DNA of 64,000 nt from Paenibacillus sp. LHD-117 (GTDB lineage Bacteria > Bacillota > Bacilli > Paenibacillales > Paenibacillaceae), in contig NZ_JAVFVT010000022.1 of the NCBI RefSeq assembly GCF_030929555.1, positions 1 through 64,000 on the forward strand, given 5' to 3'. This document shows, in pieces, positions 34,926 to 44,617 of the stretch. The notes beneath the pieces were generated by a model. That model worked only from the letters and a program-made list of their open reading frames with translations. It did not search any database and was not told the origin of the DNA. The position numbers and the translations under genes are program-made. Each line of letters begins with the position of its first letter. Positions within the stretch are counted from its first letter, which is position 1.

Positions 34926-35319
34926 GCCTTCGGATAATAGAATAAAGTCATTCAAGTCCATCAGTACCTCCACTCTCCGCTTTACCACTACTTGCGATAC
35001 GGTTCTGCGTATCATTGTTAAGGCGAAATTTCAGGGCACCCTATTACAAGGGTGCCCTGATTCATGGAAAGGAGTTCAGCGAGGTGAGCCGCGGCTGTAC
35101 AAATCCGCCGCAGGTTGATGTTGAGGATATTGGGAAAAAATACAGGCAAACACTAATCGGTTTTGTTTTTATTAGAAAGGGAAAATGCGGTATTCATCGC
35201 TATGCCTGCGTCGCCATATCCTTCTACTTTATATTCTCAACGTTTTATTGAAAATGTTTGAGAGCCATGATGTCTTCAGTCATATTTTTATATGATCAAC
35301 TTTTTTTGACCCACTCTCT
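34926..35319. other. Intergenic stretch between trpS and the glycosyltransferase operon
   Basis: No convincing gene is present. It contains a perfect dyad TCAGGGCACCC / GGGTGCCCTGA at 35031-35060 without a T run, which may be a weak terminator for trpS or a protein-binding site. Short open frames here lack RBSs and coding character. Confidence 0.5.
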
Positions 35320-36417
35320 TCACAGCTGGTTGTAAACATCGATCAGCTTTTGGGCGACTTTGTCATAGTTATGGGTTTGTTCCACATAGCTGCGGCCGGC
35401 CATCCCGAGTTTTGGCCAGTCCTCCGGCCGGTTTAATAAATCCTTCAATACCTCATAGATGGTATCGGGGGTAGCGCTGACGATCGGGAAACCGGGAGGG
35501 AAGGTGCTGCGCAGACCGTCACGGATATAACAGATGACGGGCTTTCCCATCGCCATTGCTTCCATGCTTAAATTCGCATACGTTCCAACGGTCAGTTGGT
35601 CGATAATAATGGTCGATTTTTGATAAATCTGTTTCGCCTGTTCGCGCGGGACTTTTTCAACCAAACGAAATTGAAACTTCTGGCCTTCTCTCTTTAATCG
35701 TTCCACGGCCTGCAGCACAAACTCCGTGCCTTTCACCCTGCGGTCCGACGGCGCATGGACAACTACCGGCTCGGCACCCGGAGACGGGTACTCGGGCGTA
35801 AATTCACGGGCGTCGATCGCATAAGGGATGATGTGCACTTTTTTAAAATACGGTTCGACTTGAGACAATAGCTCATGATCGTTAATGATGGCATGATCGA
35901 TGTAGGCAGAATTAAGCATTAGATTCTCCCTGATCCTTTCTTCTGTCCAGGGCTCCCTTACTTGAACATACGGATTGTTAAATGTTCTTGCTATCGATGG
36001 CACGCGTGCTTCATCACCGTTAAAGTGAGCCACCAGCTTCTTCCCTAAGCTCTTCAGAATTTTCAAATCCCTTTTATCAGGCGCATAAAAAGTTGAACCA
36101 AAATGAAAATGGAAGATGTCGTATGTTTCTAATGCTTCCTCAAAATAGGCATCCCGAATCTTCACTCTAAGATCCATAGGATTTTGATCTAAATTCAAAC
36201 AAACATCGGATAAATAGGAGTAAACGTCTTTATAAAAACTGCAAGAGGTTGCATGTACGCCGCGAGAACGCAATGCATGAGCCAAAGTGCCAATTCCGAT
36301 GCCGTGAGGAGAGAGATGGACTTTCTCTCTGATTGTGTCATATTTTTGTTGTGGATTTTCGAAGGGTTTAATGGACACGTAATTCTTTATGATTTCCTGT
36401 CTGGATAGCCTATCCAT
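35320..36417 (-). CDS. GT4-like glycosyltransferase, tandem copy 1 (most distal)
   Basis: The 365-residue protein has the GT-B fold of group 1/GT4 glycosyltransferases. The donor-side C-terminal half shows VVVHAPSDRRVKGTEFVLQA, STIIIDQLTVGTYANLSMEA and AMGKPVICY, the equivalent of the EX7E nucleotide-sugar region. The N-terminal acceptor half carries DIFHFHFGSTF. No membrane segment or signal is visible, so it works on the cytoplasmic side. I chose ATG 36417 (MDRLSRQ) because it is shared with the other copies and has AAGAGG upstream. It is last in a six-gene operon with a dehydrogenase and an epimerase, probably for a surface glycan. The copy at 38753-39850 is its closest relative, differing at only a couple of dozen positions. 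Confidence 0.87.
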   Translation of the reverse strand: MDRLSRQEIIKNYVSIKPFENPQQKYDTIREKVHLSPHGIGIGTLAHALRSRGVHATSCSFYKDVYSYLSDVCLNLDQNPMDLRVKIRDAYFEEALETYDIFHFHFGSTFYAPDKRDLKILKSLGKKLVAHFNGDEARVPSIARTFNNPYVQVREPWTEERIRENLMLNSAYIDHAIINDHELLSQVEPYFKKVHIIPYAIDAREFTPEYPSPGAEPVVVHAPSDRRVKGTEFVLQAVERLKREGQKFQFRLVEKVPREQAKQIYQKSTIIIDQLTVGTYANLSMEAMAMGKPVICYIRDGLRSTFPPGFPIVSATPDTIYEVLKDLLNRPEDWPKLGMAGRSYVEQTHNYDKVAQKLIDVYNQL

Positions 36418-36464
36418 TGTTTCAATTCCTCTTTTCATTCTGTAGATAATAAACCTTTGCCTAC

Positions 36465-37562
36465 CTAAAGCTGTTTGTAGACATTGATCAGCTTTTGGGC
36501 GACATTTCCATAACCATGATTTTGCTCTACATAGGATCGGCCAACCATTCCAAGTCTGCGCCAATCCTCAGGGCGATATAGTAAATCCTTTAAAACCTCA
36601 TATATGGTATCGGGATTAGCGCTTACGATCGGCAATCCGGGCGGGAATGTACTACGGAGGTCGTCACGGATATAACAGATGACGGGCTTTCCCATCGCCA
36701 TTGCCTCTATGCTTAAATTTGCATAAGTACCAATTCGAAGCTGGTCGATGACGATAGTGGACTTTCGATATAATTGCATGACCTCGGTATGGGGTAAATT
36801 TTCTAGCAGCTTAAATTGAAATTCGTGCCCTTCTTTTTTCAAACGTTCGACTGCGGCTATTACGAATTCTGTTCCCTTGACCTCTCGATGCGAGGGTGCA
36901 TGAACGATTAATGGCTGGGAATCCGGTGCCGGGTAAAACGGCTTAATTTGATGTACATCAATAGTGTAAGGCACAACGTGGACGTGTTTGTAATAAGGCT
37001 TGACATATGGCATTAATTCATAGTCATTGATGATTGTATGGTCGATATAGGAGGAAAGCAACCTCATATTAGCGTGGACTTTTTCTTCCGGCCAAGTTTC
37101 TTTTACAAAAACATAAGGGTTGTTAAAACTCCTCGCCACCGACAATAAACGCACATCAGAACCATTATGATGGACAATCAACTTTTTACCCATGGTTTTA
37201 AGAAGCTGCAAATCCCTTTTATCAGGCTCATAAAAAGTTGAACCGAAATGAAAATGGAAAATGTCGTATGTTTCTAATGCTTCCTCGAAATAGGCATCCC
37301 GAATCTTCGCTCTAAGATCCATGGGATTTTGATCTAAATTCAAACAAACATCGGATAGGTAGGAGTAAACGTCCTTATAAAAACTGCAAGAGGTTGCATC
37401 TACGCCACGAGAACGTAATGCAGGAGCCAAAGTGCCAATTCCGATGCCGTGAGGAGAGAGATGGACTTTCTCTCTGATTGTGTCATATTTTTGTTGTGGA
37501 TTTTCGAAGGGTTTAATGGACACGTAACTTTTTATCATTTCCTGTTTTGAAAGCCTATCCAT
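36465..37562 (-). CDS. GT4-like glycosyltransferase, tandem copy 2
   Basis: 365 residues, same architecture and start (MDRLSKQEMIK) as its neighbours. The first 115 residues are almost identical to the other copies. Residues about 115-265 differ strongly (KTMGKKLIVHHNGSDVRLLS, MRLLSSYIDHTIINDYELMP, YPAPDSQPLIVHAPSHREVK), and the C-terminal half returns to high similarity (YANLSIEAMAMGKPVICYI). Acceptor specificity is therefore likely to differ while donor binding is kept. Spacing to the next copy is 47 bases. Sugar and acceptor unknown. Confidence 0.87.
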   Translation of the reverse strand: MDRLSKQEMIKSYVSIKPFENPQQKYDTIREKVHLSPHGIGIGTLAPALRSRGVDATSCSFYKDVYSYLSDVCLNLDQNPMDLRAKIRDAYFEEALETYDIFHFHFGSTFYEPDKRDLQLLKTMGKKLIVHHNGSDVRLLSVARSFNNPYVFVKETWPEEKVHANMRLLSSYIDHTIINDYELMPYVKPYYKHVHVVPYTIDVHQIKPFYPAPDSQPLIVHAPSHREVKGTEFVIAAVERLKKEGHEFQFKLLENLPHTEVMQLYRKSTIVIDQLRIGTYANLSIEAMAMGKPVICYIRDDLRSTFPPGLPIVSANPDTIYEVLKDLLYRPEDWRRLGMVGRSYVEQNHGYGNVAQKLINVYKQL

Positions 37563-37605
37563 TGTTTTTAATTCCTCTTTTCAACAGTTAATAACCCTTG
37601 CCTAC

Positions 37606-38706
37606 TTAAAGCTGATTGTAAACATCGATCAGCTTTTGGGCGACTTTGTCGTAGTTATGGGTTTGTTCCACATAGCTGCGGCCGGCCAGCCCGAGTTTTG
37701 GCCAGTCCTCTGGCCTGTTTAATAAATCCTTCAATACCTCATAGATAGTATCGGGGGTAGCGCTGACGATCGGGAGACCGGGAGGGAATGTGCTGCGAAG
37801 ATCGTCACGGATATAACAGATGACGGGCTTTCCCAACGCCATTGCCTCCATGCTTAAGTTTGCGTACGTTCCAATGGACAGTTGATCAATGACAATCGCA
37901 GCCTTTTGATAAATCTGTTTTGCCTGTTCGCGCGGGATTTTTTCAACTAACCGGAATTGAAATTTATGCCCCTCCTTTTGTAATCGTTCGACAGCCTTCA
38001 ATATAAATTCAGTGCCCTTAACCTCCCGATTCGAGGGTGCATGAACGACTATAGGCTCGATATCGGGAGATGGGTATTTAGGAGTAAATGGATTGGCATT
38101 GATTGCATAAGGAACAATGTGAACTTTTTTAAAATACGGTTGGACATGAGGCATTAATTCGTGATCGCAAATAATCGCATGATCGATATAGGCGGAAAGA
38201 ACGTTTAGGTGCTCCCGAATCCTTTCTTCTGTCCACCCCCAAGCTCCCTCTTGTATATATCGATTGTTAAAACTTCTGGCTACCGACGGTAACCGCGCTT
38301 CAACACCGGTCAAGTGGGCCACAACCTTTTTTCCCTTGCTTGAATAAATTTTTAAGTCACTTTTATCGGGATCAAAAAAAGTTAAACCAAAACGAAAATG
38401 GAAAATGTCGTATGTTTCTAATGCTTCCTCAAAAAAGGCATCCCGAATCTTCACTCTAAGATCCATGGGATTTTGATCTAAATTCAAACAAACATCGGAT
38501 AAGTAGGAGTAAACGTCTTTATAAAAACTGCAAGAGGTTGCATGTACGCCACGAGAACGTAATGCATGAGCCAAAGTGCTAATTCCGATGCCGTGAGGAG
38601 AGAGAAGGACTTTCTCTCTGATTGTGTCATCGTTTTGCTGTGGATTTTCGAAGGGTTTAATGGACACGTAATTTTTTATAATTTCCTGTCTGGATAGCCT
38701 ATCCAT
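37606..38706 (-). CDS. GT4-like glycosyltransferase, tandem copy 3
   Basis: 366 residues, one longer than the other copies because of a one-residue insertion around IQEGAWGWTEER. The N-terminus to about residue 100 is nearly identical to the other copies. The middle diverges (FRFGLTFFDPDKSDLKIYSS, CDHELMPHVQPYFKKVH, YPSPDIEPIVVHAPSNREVK) and the C-terminal 100 residues are again almost the same as copies 1 and 4. The motif HFHFG of the other copies is HFRFG here. It is in the middle of the operon, 46 bases after copy 4. Confidence 0.87.
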   Translation of the reverse strand: MDRLSRQEIIKNYVSIKPFENPQQNDDTIREKVLLSPHGIGISTLAHALRSRGVHATSCSFYKDVYSYLSDVCLNLDQNPMDLRVKIRDAFFEEALETYDIFHFRFGLTFFDPDKSDLKIYSSKGKKVVAHLTGVEARLPSVARSFNNRYIQEGAWGWTEERIREHLNVLSAYIDHAIICDHELMPHVQPYFKKVHIVPYAINANPFTPKYPSPDIEPIVVHAPSNREVKGTEFILKAVERLQKEGHKFQFRLVEKIPREQAKQIYQKAAIVIDQLSIGTYANLSMEAMALGKPVICYIRDDLRSTFPPGLPIVSATPDTIYEVLKDLLNRPEDWPKLGLAGRSYVEQTHNYDKVAQKLIDVYNQL

Positions 38707-38752
38707 TGTTTTAATTCCTCTTTTCAGTAGTTAATAACTAACCACTATCAGC

Positions 38753-39850
38753 TTAAAGCTGTTTGTAAACATCGATGAGCTTTTGGGCGACTTTGTCATA
38801 GTTATGGGTTTGTTCCACATAGCTGCGGCCGGCCATCCCGAGTTTTGGCCAGTCCTCAGGCCGGTTTAATAAATCCTTCAATACCTCATAGATGGTATCG
38901 GGGGTAGCGCTGACGATCGGGAAACCGGGAGGGAAGGTGCTGCGCAGATCGTCACGGATATAACAGATGACGGGCTTTCCCATCGCCATTGCTTCCATGC
39001 TTAAATTCGCATACGTACCAACGGTCAGTTGGTCGATAATAATGGTCGATTTTTGATAAATCTGTTTTGCCTGTTCGTGCGGGACTTTTTCAACCAAACG
39101 AAATTGAAATTTTTGGCCTTCTCTCTTCAATCGTTCCACGGCCTGCAGCACAAACTCCGTACCTTTCACCCTGCGGTCCGACGGCGCATGGACAACTACC
39201 GGCTCGGCACCCGGAGACGGGTACTCGGGCGTAAATTCCCGGGCGTCGATCGCATAAGGGATGATGTGCACTTTTTTAAAATACGGTTCGACTTGAGGCA
39301 ATAATTCATGATCGTTGATAATGGCATGGTCGATGTAGGCAGAATTAAGCTTTAAATTGTCCCTAATCCTTTCTTCTGTCCAGAGCTCCCTTACTTGAAC
39401 ATACGGATTGTTAAATGCACTTGCTATCGATGGACTACGTGCTTCATCACCGTTAAAGTGAGCCACCAGCTTCTTCCCTAAGCTCTTCAGAATTTTTAAA
39501 TCCCTTTTATCAGGCTCAAAAAAAGTTGAACCAAAATGAAAATGGAAGATGTCGTATGTTTCTAACGCTTCCTCGAAATAGGCATCCCGAATCTTCACTC
39601 TAAGATCCATAGGATTTAGATCTAAATTCAAACAAACATCAGATAGGTAGGAGTAAACGTTTGTATAAAAACTGCAAGAGGTTGCATGTACGCCACAAGA
39701 ACGTAATGCATGAGCCAAAGTGCTAATTCCGATGCCGTGAGAAGAGAGGTGGGCTTTCCCCCTGATTATGTCATATTCTTGTTGTGGATTTTCGAAAGGT
39801 TTAATGGACACGTAATTCTTTATGATTTCCTGTCTTGATAACCTATTCAT
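38753..39850 (-). CDS. GT4-like glycosyltransferase, tandem copy 4 (first in order)
   Basis: 365 residues; the first glycosyltransferase read in the operon, 28 bases after the epimerase gene. ATG 39850 (MNRLSRQ) has AAGAGG nine bases before it. From residue about 120 to the end it is nearly the same as copy 1, while its first 70 residues carry several private changes (QEYDIIRGKAHLSSHG, SCGV, YTNVYS). This mosaic of shared and private blocks points to duplication with later recombination between copies. Confidence 0.87.
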   Translation of the reverse strand: MNRLSRQEIIKNYVSIKPFENPQQEYDIIRGKAHLSSHGIGISTLAHALRSCGVHATSCSFYTNVYSYLSDVCLNLDLNPMDLRVKIRDAYFEEALETYDIFHFHFGSTFFEPDKRDLKILKSLGKKLVAHFNGDEARSPSIASAFNNPYVQVRELWTEERIRDNLKLNSAYIDHAIINDHELLPQVEPYFKKVHIIPYAIDAREFTPEYPSPGAEPVVVHAPSDRRVKGTEFVLQAVERLKREGQKFQFRLVEKVPHEQAKQIYQKSTIIIDQLTVGTYANLSMEAMAMGKPVICYIRDDLRSTFPPGFPIVSATPDTIYEVLKDLLNRPEDWPKLGMAGRSYVEQTHNYDKVAQKLIDVYKQL

Positions 39851-39878
39851 TTGTTCAATTCCTCTTTTCATTCCGTAG

Positions 39879-40850
39879 TTATCCCTGCAGCTTCTCCCGG
39901 AAAAATTGTGCGGTTTTATGAATTCCTTCCTCCAACCCGACTTTTGCCTCAAATCCCAAAATTCTCTTGGCCTTTTCTACATTGGGGATTCGAAGTTCAA
40001 TATCTGCTGAGTCCGCCTCCTTAAATTCAAGCTCCGATTGAGAGTTTAATACTCGTATGATCGTGCTTGCCAGTCCATAGATCGTATTCACAGTTCTTAG
40101 ATTGCCGATGTTAAAAGACTCGCCAATCGCTTTATCATTACCCATCGTGCAGAGAATACCGTCTACCATATCGTCAATGTAACACCATGCCCGTATTTGA
40201 GTTCCATCGCCATGAATCTGAAGCGTTTGATTCTTTAACGCGTGCATTACGAAGGCACGAATGGCTCCCTCTCCCACTTGTCCCGGGCCATAAACATTAA
40301 ATGGCCTTACAGTTACCGTTGGAAGACCAAATTCTTTGTAGAAAGCATATGCTAAATGCTCTACCGACAATTTACTAACGGCATATGTCCAGCGCGCTTC
40401 GCCGACCGCCCCCATAACTGCCGGGCTAGTCTCGTTGGAACGGAACGCCATTTGACCGAAAACCTCGCTTGTGCTAAAGCAAACGATTCTTCTGCAATTA
40501 GGGAGCGAGGCCGCAGCCTCAAGCACATTATAAGAACCTACCATATTGATTTTCATAGTCGTAACCGGGCTTTTAATAACGGAATCAATGCCCGCTACGG
40601 CTGCTGCATGAACCACTCTGGTTGAATTTTGCATGGATCTCTTGAGGCTGTCCAAATCAAGAATATCCCCATGGATAATGGTTAAGTTGGGGTGGTTATA
40701 ATAAGGTTTGTCCTTAATGGCGTTTCGTGAGAAATTATCATAAACGGTGACTTTGTTATATTCTATTAAGCGTCCGATTAGCGTCGATCCAATAAAGCCG
40801 GCGCCGCCAGTAATAAACACGTTTTCCCCTTGAATCTGTTCGGCAGTCAT
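39879..40850 (-). CDS. NAD-dependent epimerase/dehydratase (extended SDR)
   Basis: The 323-residue protein has the N-terminal NAD-binding motif GGAGFIGS (about residues 14-21), the catalytic YAVSK (about 161-165, [15 protein letters not shown]) and the C-terminal sugar-binding region of GalE/RmlB-like extended SDRs. It interconverts or dehydrates nucleotide sugars; the exact product is unknown. ATG 40850 has AAGGAG seven bases upstream, formed by the end of the preceding gene, so the two are coupled. It probably supplies the sugar donor for the four glycosyltransferases that follow. Confidence 0.88.
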   Translation of the reverse strand: MTAEQIQGENVFITGGAGFIGSTLIGRLIEYNKVTVYDNFSRNAIKDKPYYNHPNLTIIHGDILDLDSLKRSMQNSTRVVHAAAVAGIDSVIKSPVTTMKINMVGSYNVLEAAASLPNCRRIVCFSTSEVFGQMAFRSNETSPAVMGAVGEARWTYAVSKLSVEHLAYAFYKEFGLPTVTVRPFNVYGPGQVGEGAIRAFVMHALKNQTLQIHGDGTQIRAWCYIDDMVDGILCTMGNDKAIGESFNIGNLRTVNTIYGLASTIIRVLNSQSELEFKEADSADIELRIPNVEKAKRILGFEAKVGLEEGIHKTAQFFREKLQG

Positions 40851-40854
40851 ATTA

Positions 40855-41811
40855 TCACTCCTTGAAATATTGAAGGATTCCGCCTTTCCCATCGGCAGTG
40901 CCAATTATCGATGTGGGGCTCTTGATATTAGCAACTACAATATCGCCAAGCGCGCCAAGGATTCCTCCGGCAACGTAAGTTTTACCGTTAATCGTACATG
41001 TTCCTGCAATCTGATTTATAAAGTGTTCGGTTGATAAAATGCTGTCAAGGATAAATGGAAGAGCAATCCTAACGTCCAATCGAAACATTTTGAGACCTAA
41101 CTCTTTGGCTTTCGCTATAGCTTCTTCTGTTACGTTACCAACCCCGCCATCTATCACCAGAGCGTTTGGGGAAAGAGAAGAAACCATAGAGCCATTAATC
41201 GCCGGATACCCTTGAGTGAAGCCGATCAGGACATCAGCATCCTTTGCAGACAAAGCGTGGTTGTTCTCACTATAGACCGTCCCAGAAGTGTATCGGGTTT
41301 TCATCATATTTATTGCTTCTGCCAGGATCTCGCTCTTGTTATCCCTCCGGGTAATATAAACCTCTGCCCCTCTTTCAACTAGTTTTACAGCTACCTTGGA
41401 TCCGATATTTCCCGCTCCGATAATGGACACTTTTTTCCCTTTAAGGTCGCCCACAATCTCGCTAACTAATAGATCGCATGCAAGCGCTGTAATATCGTTT
41501 CCTTTAAAGGTTTTGATCTTGCTTTTTTTCACCCACAATTCAGCTTCCGCTAGGAAATCGATCGGCGGCTCTGTCTTCGCTTCAACATCGATAAATAGGT
41601 AATCGACTTTGCCATCCGCATATCTACATATCTCTTTAAAATGGTTTAAGTCTTTGGTAATAAAGCTGCTGCCAACAAATTTCTCCGATTCTTTCAAAGG
41701 CCCTATAACAAATGGAGGATTATTATATTTGGCGGTTGATCCAACAATTGCAAGTGAAACTTTATTGCTCGCCTTAGCTTTACTGATACATTGCTCGATG
41801 ATCTCCCTCAA
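40855..41811 (-). CDS. NAD(P)-binding Rossmann-fold dehydrogenase of a glycan operon
   Basis: About 318 residues, first gene of the glycan operon. Residues about 125-160 hold a Rossmann motif ([19 protein letters not shown]) followed by ITRRD, indicating NADP-type recognition of the 2'-phosphate region. The arrangement (small N-terminal domain, then NAD(P) domain, then [18 protein letters not shown]) resembles shikimate-dehydrogenase-like, glutamyl-tRNA-reductase-like and methylene-H4MPT-dehydrogenase-like folds; no exact family is assigned. I chose TTG 41811 because GGGAGG lies seven bases before it; GTG 41820 would overlap that RBS. Substrate unknown. Confidence 0.75.
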   Translation of the reverse strand: MREIIEQCISKAKASNKVSLAIVGSTAKYNNPPFVIGPLKESEKFVGSSFITKDLNHFKEICRYADGKVDYLFIDVEAKTEPPIDFLAEAELWVKKSKIKTFKGNDITALACDLLVSEIVGDLKGKKVSIIGAGNIGSKVAVKLVERGAEVYITRRDNKSEILAEAINMMKTRYTSGTVYSENNHALSAKDADVLIGFTQGYPAINGSMVSSLSPNALVIDGGVGNVTEEAIAKAKELGLKMFRLDVRIALPFILDSILSTEHFINQIAGTCTINGKTYVAGGILGALGDIVVANIKSPTSIIGTADGKGGILQYFKE

Positions 41812-42001
41812 AGGCAGCACCTCCCATTCTTCTTGTTAGAAGGATCGAGATATTGTATGTTAGAGACCAAAAGATGTATGGACTAGTGAATGACTACTTA
41901 TAAATTAGGTATATAGCTCGATACTCGCGAACGTGTTGCGCCTTGACCGATCGATTCCCGTTTGCTCAGAGACCATGTTCATTGGACCTTTTCTTAATAA
42001 C

Positions 42002-42030
42002 AAAAGCGCTCGGCTTCAAGCCAGGCGCTT
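42002..42030 (-). terminator. Hairpin with T tail, minus strand
   Basis: AAGCGCCTGGCTT / AAGCCGAGCGCTT followed by TTG on the minus strand, directly after a fragmentary open frame (42047-42214). It looks like the original terminator of a lost gene. Confidence 0.5.
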
Positions 42031-42046
42031 CTAATCCGCTCGGCTT

Positions 42047-42214
42047 TTATCCAAGCAGAACTCTATCGTCTAACCTGTCTCGCGCGTCCACGGTTACTGC
42101 GTGTTCAAGCTGTGGCACATCTGAGCCAGCGAATGGCAGATTCGCTTCTGTATCGCTGCCGATCGGAAGTGTCCGCCATGCGAGCCGAGTGGCGTCCAGT
42201 TCATCAAGCCGAAT
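42047..42214 (-). pseudogene. Possible 3' fragment of a lost gene
   Basis: An open frame of about 55 codons on the minus strand reads like a protein C-terminus (VIRLDELDATRLAWRTLPIG ... VTVDARDRLDDRVLLG) and ends 17 bases before a terminator-like hairpin. It has no start codon with RBS; its 5' side runs directly into the terminator hairpin of the flavin-reductase gene. The coding-like composition and position suggest a leftover 3' end. The family is not recognised. Confidence 0.35.
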
Positions 42215-42216
42215 AA

Positions 42217-42258
42217 CAAAAAAACATCGCCAGGGCATACAAGCCGCATGGCGATGTA
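42217..42258 (-). terminator. Repeated terminator hairpin, copy 1
   Basis: On the minus strand ACATCGCCATGCGG...CCCTGGCGATGT followed by TTTTTTTG, 44 bases after the flavin-reductase stop. Arms CATCGCC/GGCGATG are shared with hairpins at 51831, 57975 and 58866. Confidence 0.85.
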
Positions 42259-42301
42259 TTCATCGAGTGAATAAGGCCAAGTGAAGCAAGGTAGCACAAG
42301 T

Positions 42302-42925
42302 CTATTTTACAGAATCCGGTCCGAATACCGGCGCTAATTTTGATGCTGACAGCTGCTCGCCGAGGCCGAAATATTCGCAGAAATTCATAATCATCGGATT
42401 CCATTTCGAAGGATCGACATAGTTGGAGTTTACATCCATTAGAAGATCGTCTTTTATATGAACTTTTTCGATGTGCACTTCAATGGCGACAAGGGAACTT
42501 GGTTCTTCGAATGGATGTAGCTTCACAAACTTGGCTTCCAGATGGACGGGGCATTCTTTGACACGCGGTGCTCGAACAAGTTGTGACGGAAGTTGGGTCA
42601 GCCCTGCGATACCGAACTTATCTGCTTCATACTTATAGCCCCTCAATGCTTTGGATTCCGGCACCGGATTGCGGCCTGTTAACAGAGTCAGCCGATCAAC
42701 CGCGGGAATCAAGTCAATAGATGGGAGATTAAGCACGCACTCGTGTTCACGGATCAAATTCTGAACGGTCTGCGACTTACTACTGAGCCCGAGCATACAT
42801 GATTGATTGAGCCACCAGGCAGACGACATAGGAGCCAAATTGGGCGTGCCGTCTTCATTGATTGTACTTATAAGCACGACAGAGGTGCCAAAGTAAAGAA
42901 TTTTGGGTTCGATTACCGTATGCAT
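42302..42925 (-). CDS. Flavin reductase / FMN-binding split-barrel family protein
   Basis: The 207-residue protein matches the flavin-reductase-like (DIM6/NTAB, COG1853) family. Its beginning, GTSVVLISTINEDGTPNLAPMSSAWWL, is the FMN-binding strand and loop; SKSQTVQNLIREHECVLNLP and KECPVHLEAKFVKLHPF follow in the usual order. Members reduce flavins for a partner oxygenase or act as flavoprotein oxidoreductases; the partner is not in the neighbourhood. ATG 42925 has GAGGGAAG upstream. Single gene, ending in a repeated-type terminator. Confidence 0.85.
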   Translation of the reverse strand: MHTVIEPKILYFGTSVVLISTINEDGTPNLAPMSSAWWLNQSCMLGLSSKSQTVQNLIREHECVLNLPSIDLIPAVDRLTLLTGRNPVPESKALRGYKYEADKFGIAGLTQLPSQLVRAPRVKECPVHLEAKFVKLHPFEEPSSLVAIEVHIEKVHIKDDLLMDVNSNYVDPSKWNPMIMNFCEYFGLGEQLSASKLAPVFGPDSVK

Positions 42926-43055
42926 ATCAGCTTCACTTCCCTCGTAGATAGATTCATTTGCAATTAATGTATCACACGCCTTTTAAGTGATATAGGGATA
43001 TGGAATAAGTCCGCAAGATTGCAAAAGGTTGTTTGCAAGCTGTTAATAGAAATGC

Positions 43056-43102
43056 CCAAAAAGGGCTGCAACAGCCTGCCTCCCAGCAACCTGTCGCAGC
43101 CC
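43056..43102 (-). terminator. Intrinsic terminator after the GNAT gene
   Basis: On the minus strand GGGCTGCGACAG...CTGTTGCAGCCC followed by TTTTTGGG, about 40 bases past the GNAT stop. The plus-strand Gln/Pro-rich open frame overlapping it is a by-product of this hairpin. Confidence 0.8.
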
Positions 43103-43142
43103 CCAAACCCGCGTCCGACGCGGCCTTTCGGCTCTGGCAATC

Positions 43143-43670
43143 TTATCGAATCGTAGAAATATCCAATCTCCAGTCATTGCATTGCATTAAGCTTCCAGGA
43201 GGATATTCAAATTCGCATTCTCGGATATGAGAAAAGTTAAGTTTTCGGCAAATAGCGTTCGACGCGAGGTTATTTATCGATGGAAAGGCATGAATAGCCT
43301 TATGCTTTTGTTCGTTTCTGGCAGAAGTAATAGCTTCCGCAACAGCTAGGGTAGCAATCCCCCTACCTTGAAATTGCGGGAGGACGCCCCAGCCGATCTC
43401 GTACACGGTTTCTTCCTGCCAGGATTTGTCCCAATATCCTACACTGCCCACAGGTTCGAGGCTTGGAAGCAGGACAATACTAAAAATTCTACCTGCTCCT
43501 CGTCCGGTTATATCCAGATAACGTTTGTGTCTAGCGAGAATCTTCTCCTCTGTCTCCGATCCTCCAAGGTACTCCGTCATCTCCGGAGCATTGATAGATC
43601 TAAGCAAAGTAAGGTCTTTGTCGGCCCACGGTTCAATCCGAACATGCTGTGCTTTCATATGCTCTGACAT
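43143..43670 (-). CDS. GNAT family N-acetyltransferase
   Basis: The 175-residue protein has the RimJ/RimL-type GNAT pattern: an N-terminal strand HVRIEPWADKDLTLLRSINA, the acetyl-CoA motif A region VLPQFQGRGIATLAVAEAI (about residues 105-123) and the C-terminal INNLASNAICRKLNF. It acetylates an amine of a protein or small molecule not predictable here. ATG 43670 is preferred with GTAGGAGTG ahead; the longer in-frame start at 43751 lacks an RBS. Single gene. Confidence 0.85.
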   Translation of the reverse strand: MSEHMKAQHVRIEPWADKDLTLLRSINAPEMTEYLGGSETEEKILARHKRYLDITGRGAGRIFSIVLLPSLEPVGSVGYWDKSWQEETVYEIGWGVLPQFQGRGIATLAVAEAITSARNEQKHKAIHAFPSINNLASNAICRKLNFSHIRECEFEYPPGSLMQCNDWRLDISTIR

Positions 43671-43905
43671 TCTATCACTCCTACGGTTGGTTGTGCCGTA
43701 TCCAATTATATAACAAATGATATCAGGAACATACGTTCTATTCAAGGGCATAAAGTTAGACTCGATACATAGCTGTCATTGAGCGTGAGTATTGCTCATT
43801 TCATTCGGCAAGTATGGTTTCATAACAGGATGGATGCTAAAATTGAATAATGACAAGCTGACCGAGGCTTATTTGTTCCGATAGAAAGAAAGGAAGATCA
43901 AAGAC

Positions 43906-44617
43906 ATGGAATTGATCTTGCAAGGGGTTACCAAAAGCTTTGGGGACAAAAAAGTGCTCCAAGGCGCAGAGTTCCAATTTCAAAAAGGTAAAATATACGG
44001 ACTTCTGGGTCGCAACGGCGCCGGGAAAACGACATTGTTTAATTGTTTAAGCGGTGAAACCAGAATCGATGACGGACACGCTCGGTTGAAAGAAGCGGGA
44101 GTCGCGAGGGAACTGGTCGAGGAGGATATTGGTTATGTGTATTCGTTGCCGATTTTGCCCGAATTTCTGACCGGTTATGAATTTATTAAGTTTTTCCTCG
44201 ATATTAACCGGGACAAGCACCCTCATTCCAATATTGATGATTACTTCGACAAGATAAGCATGTCGCAAGAAGACCGCCACCGGCTTATTAAGAACTACTC
44301 CCATGGCATGAAAAACAAAATTCAGATGCTGCTTTTTCTCATTTCGAAACCGCCGGTCATTTTGCTTGACGAACCGCTGACCCTTCGATCTGATCGTGGC
44401 GCTCGAGATGAAAAATATGCTGCGCGAAATGAAGCGCGATCACATACTCATTTTCTCCACCCATATTTTGCAATTGGCCACCGATTTGTGCGATGAGCTT
44501 GTCGTGCTGAACAACGGTCAATTGTCCGCCGTACCGACCGATTTGCTGCATAGTCCGGAGTTTGAACAAAACATTATTTCTTTGCTAAAGGATGAAGGCC
44601 ATGCTGAGAACATTTAA
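43906..44617 (+). pseudogene. ABC exporter ATPase gene with a frameshift near 44382
   Basis: The first 158 codons give a normal ABC ATPase (Walker A GRNGAGKTT, signature-like YSHGMKNKIQ, Walker B VILLDEPLT). After DEPLT the frame is lost and ends in unrelated sequence at 44496. One base over, the reading continues as FDLIVALEMKNMLREMKRDH, then FSTHILQLATDLCDELVVLN to a stop at 44617, as expected for the D-loop, switch His and C-terminus. One inserted or two missing bases explain it. The intact protein would have about 236 residues. The permease gene that follows is broken as well. ATG 43906 has AAAGAAAGGAAG upstream. Confidence 0.8.

Noticed and set aside
43033..43230. 65-codon plus-strand frame rich in Gln, Ala and Pro
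   Set aside because: It overlaps the terminator of the GNAT gene and part of its coding sequence and has no RBS.
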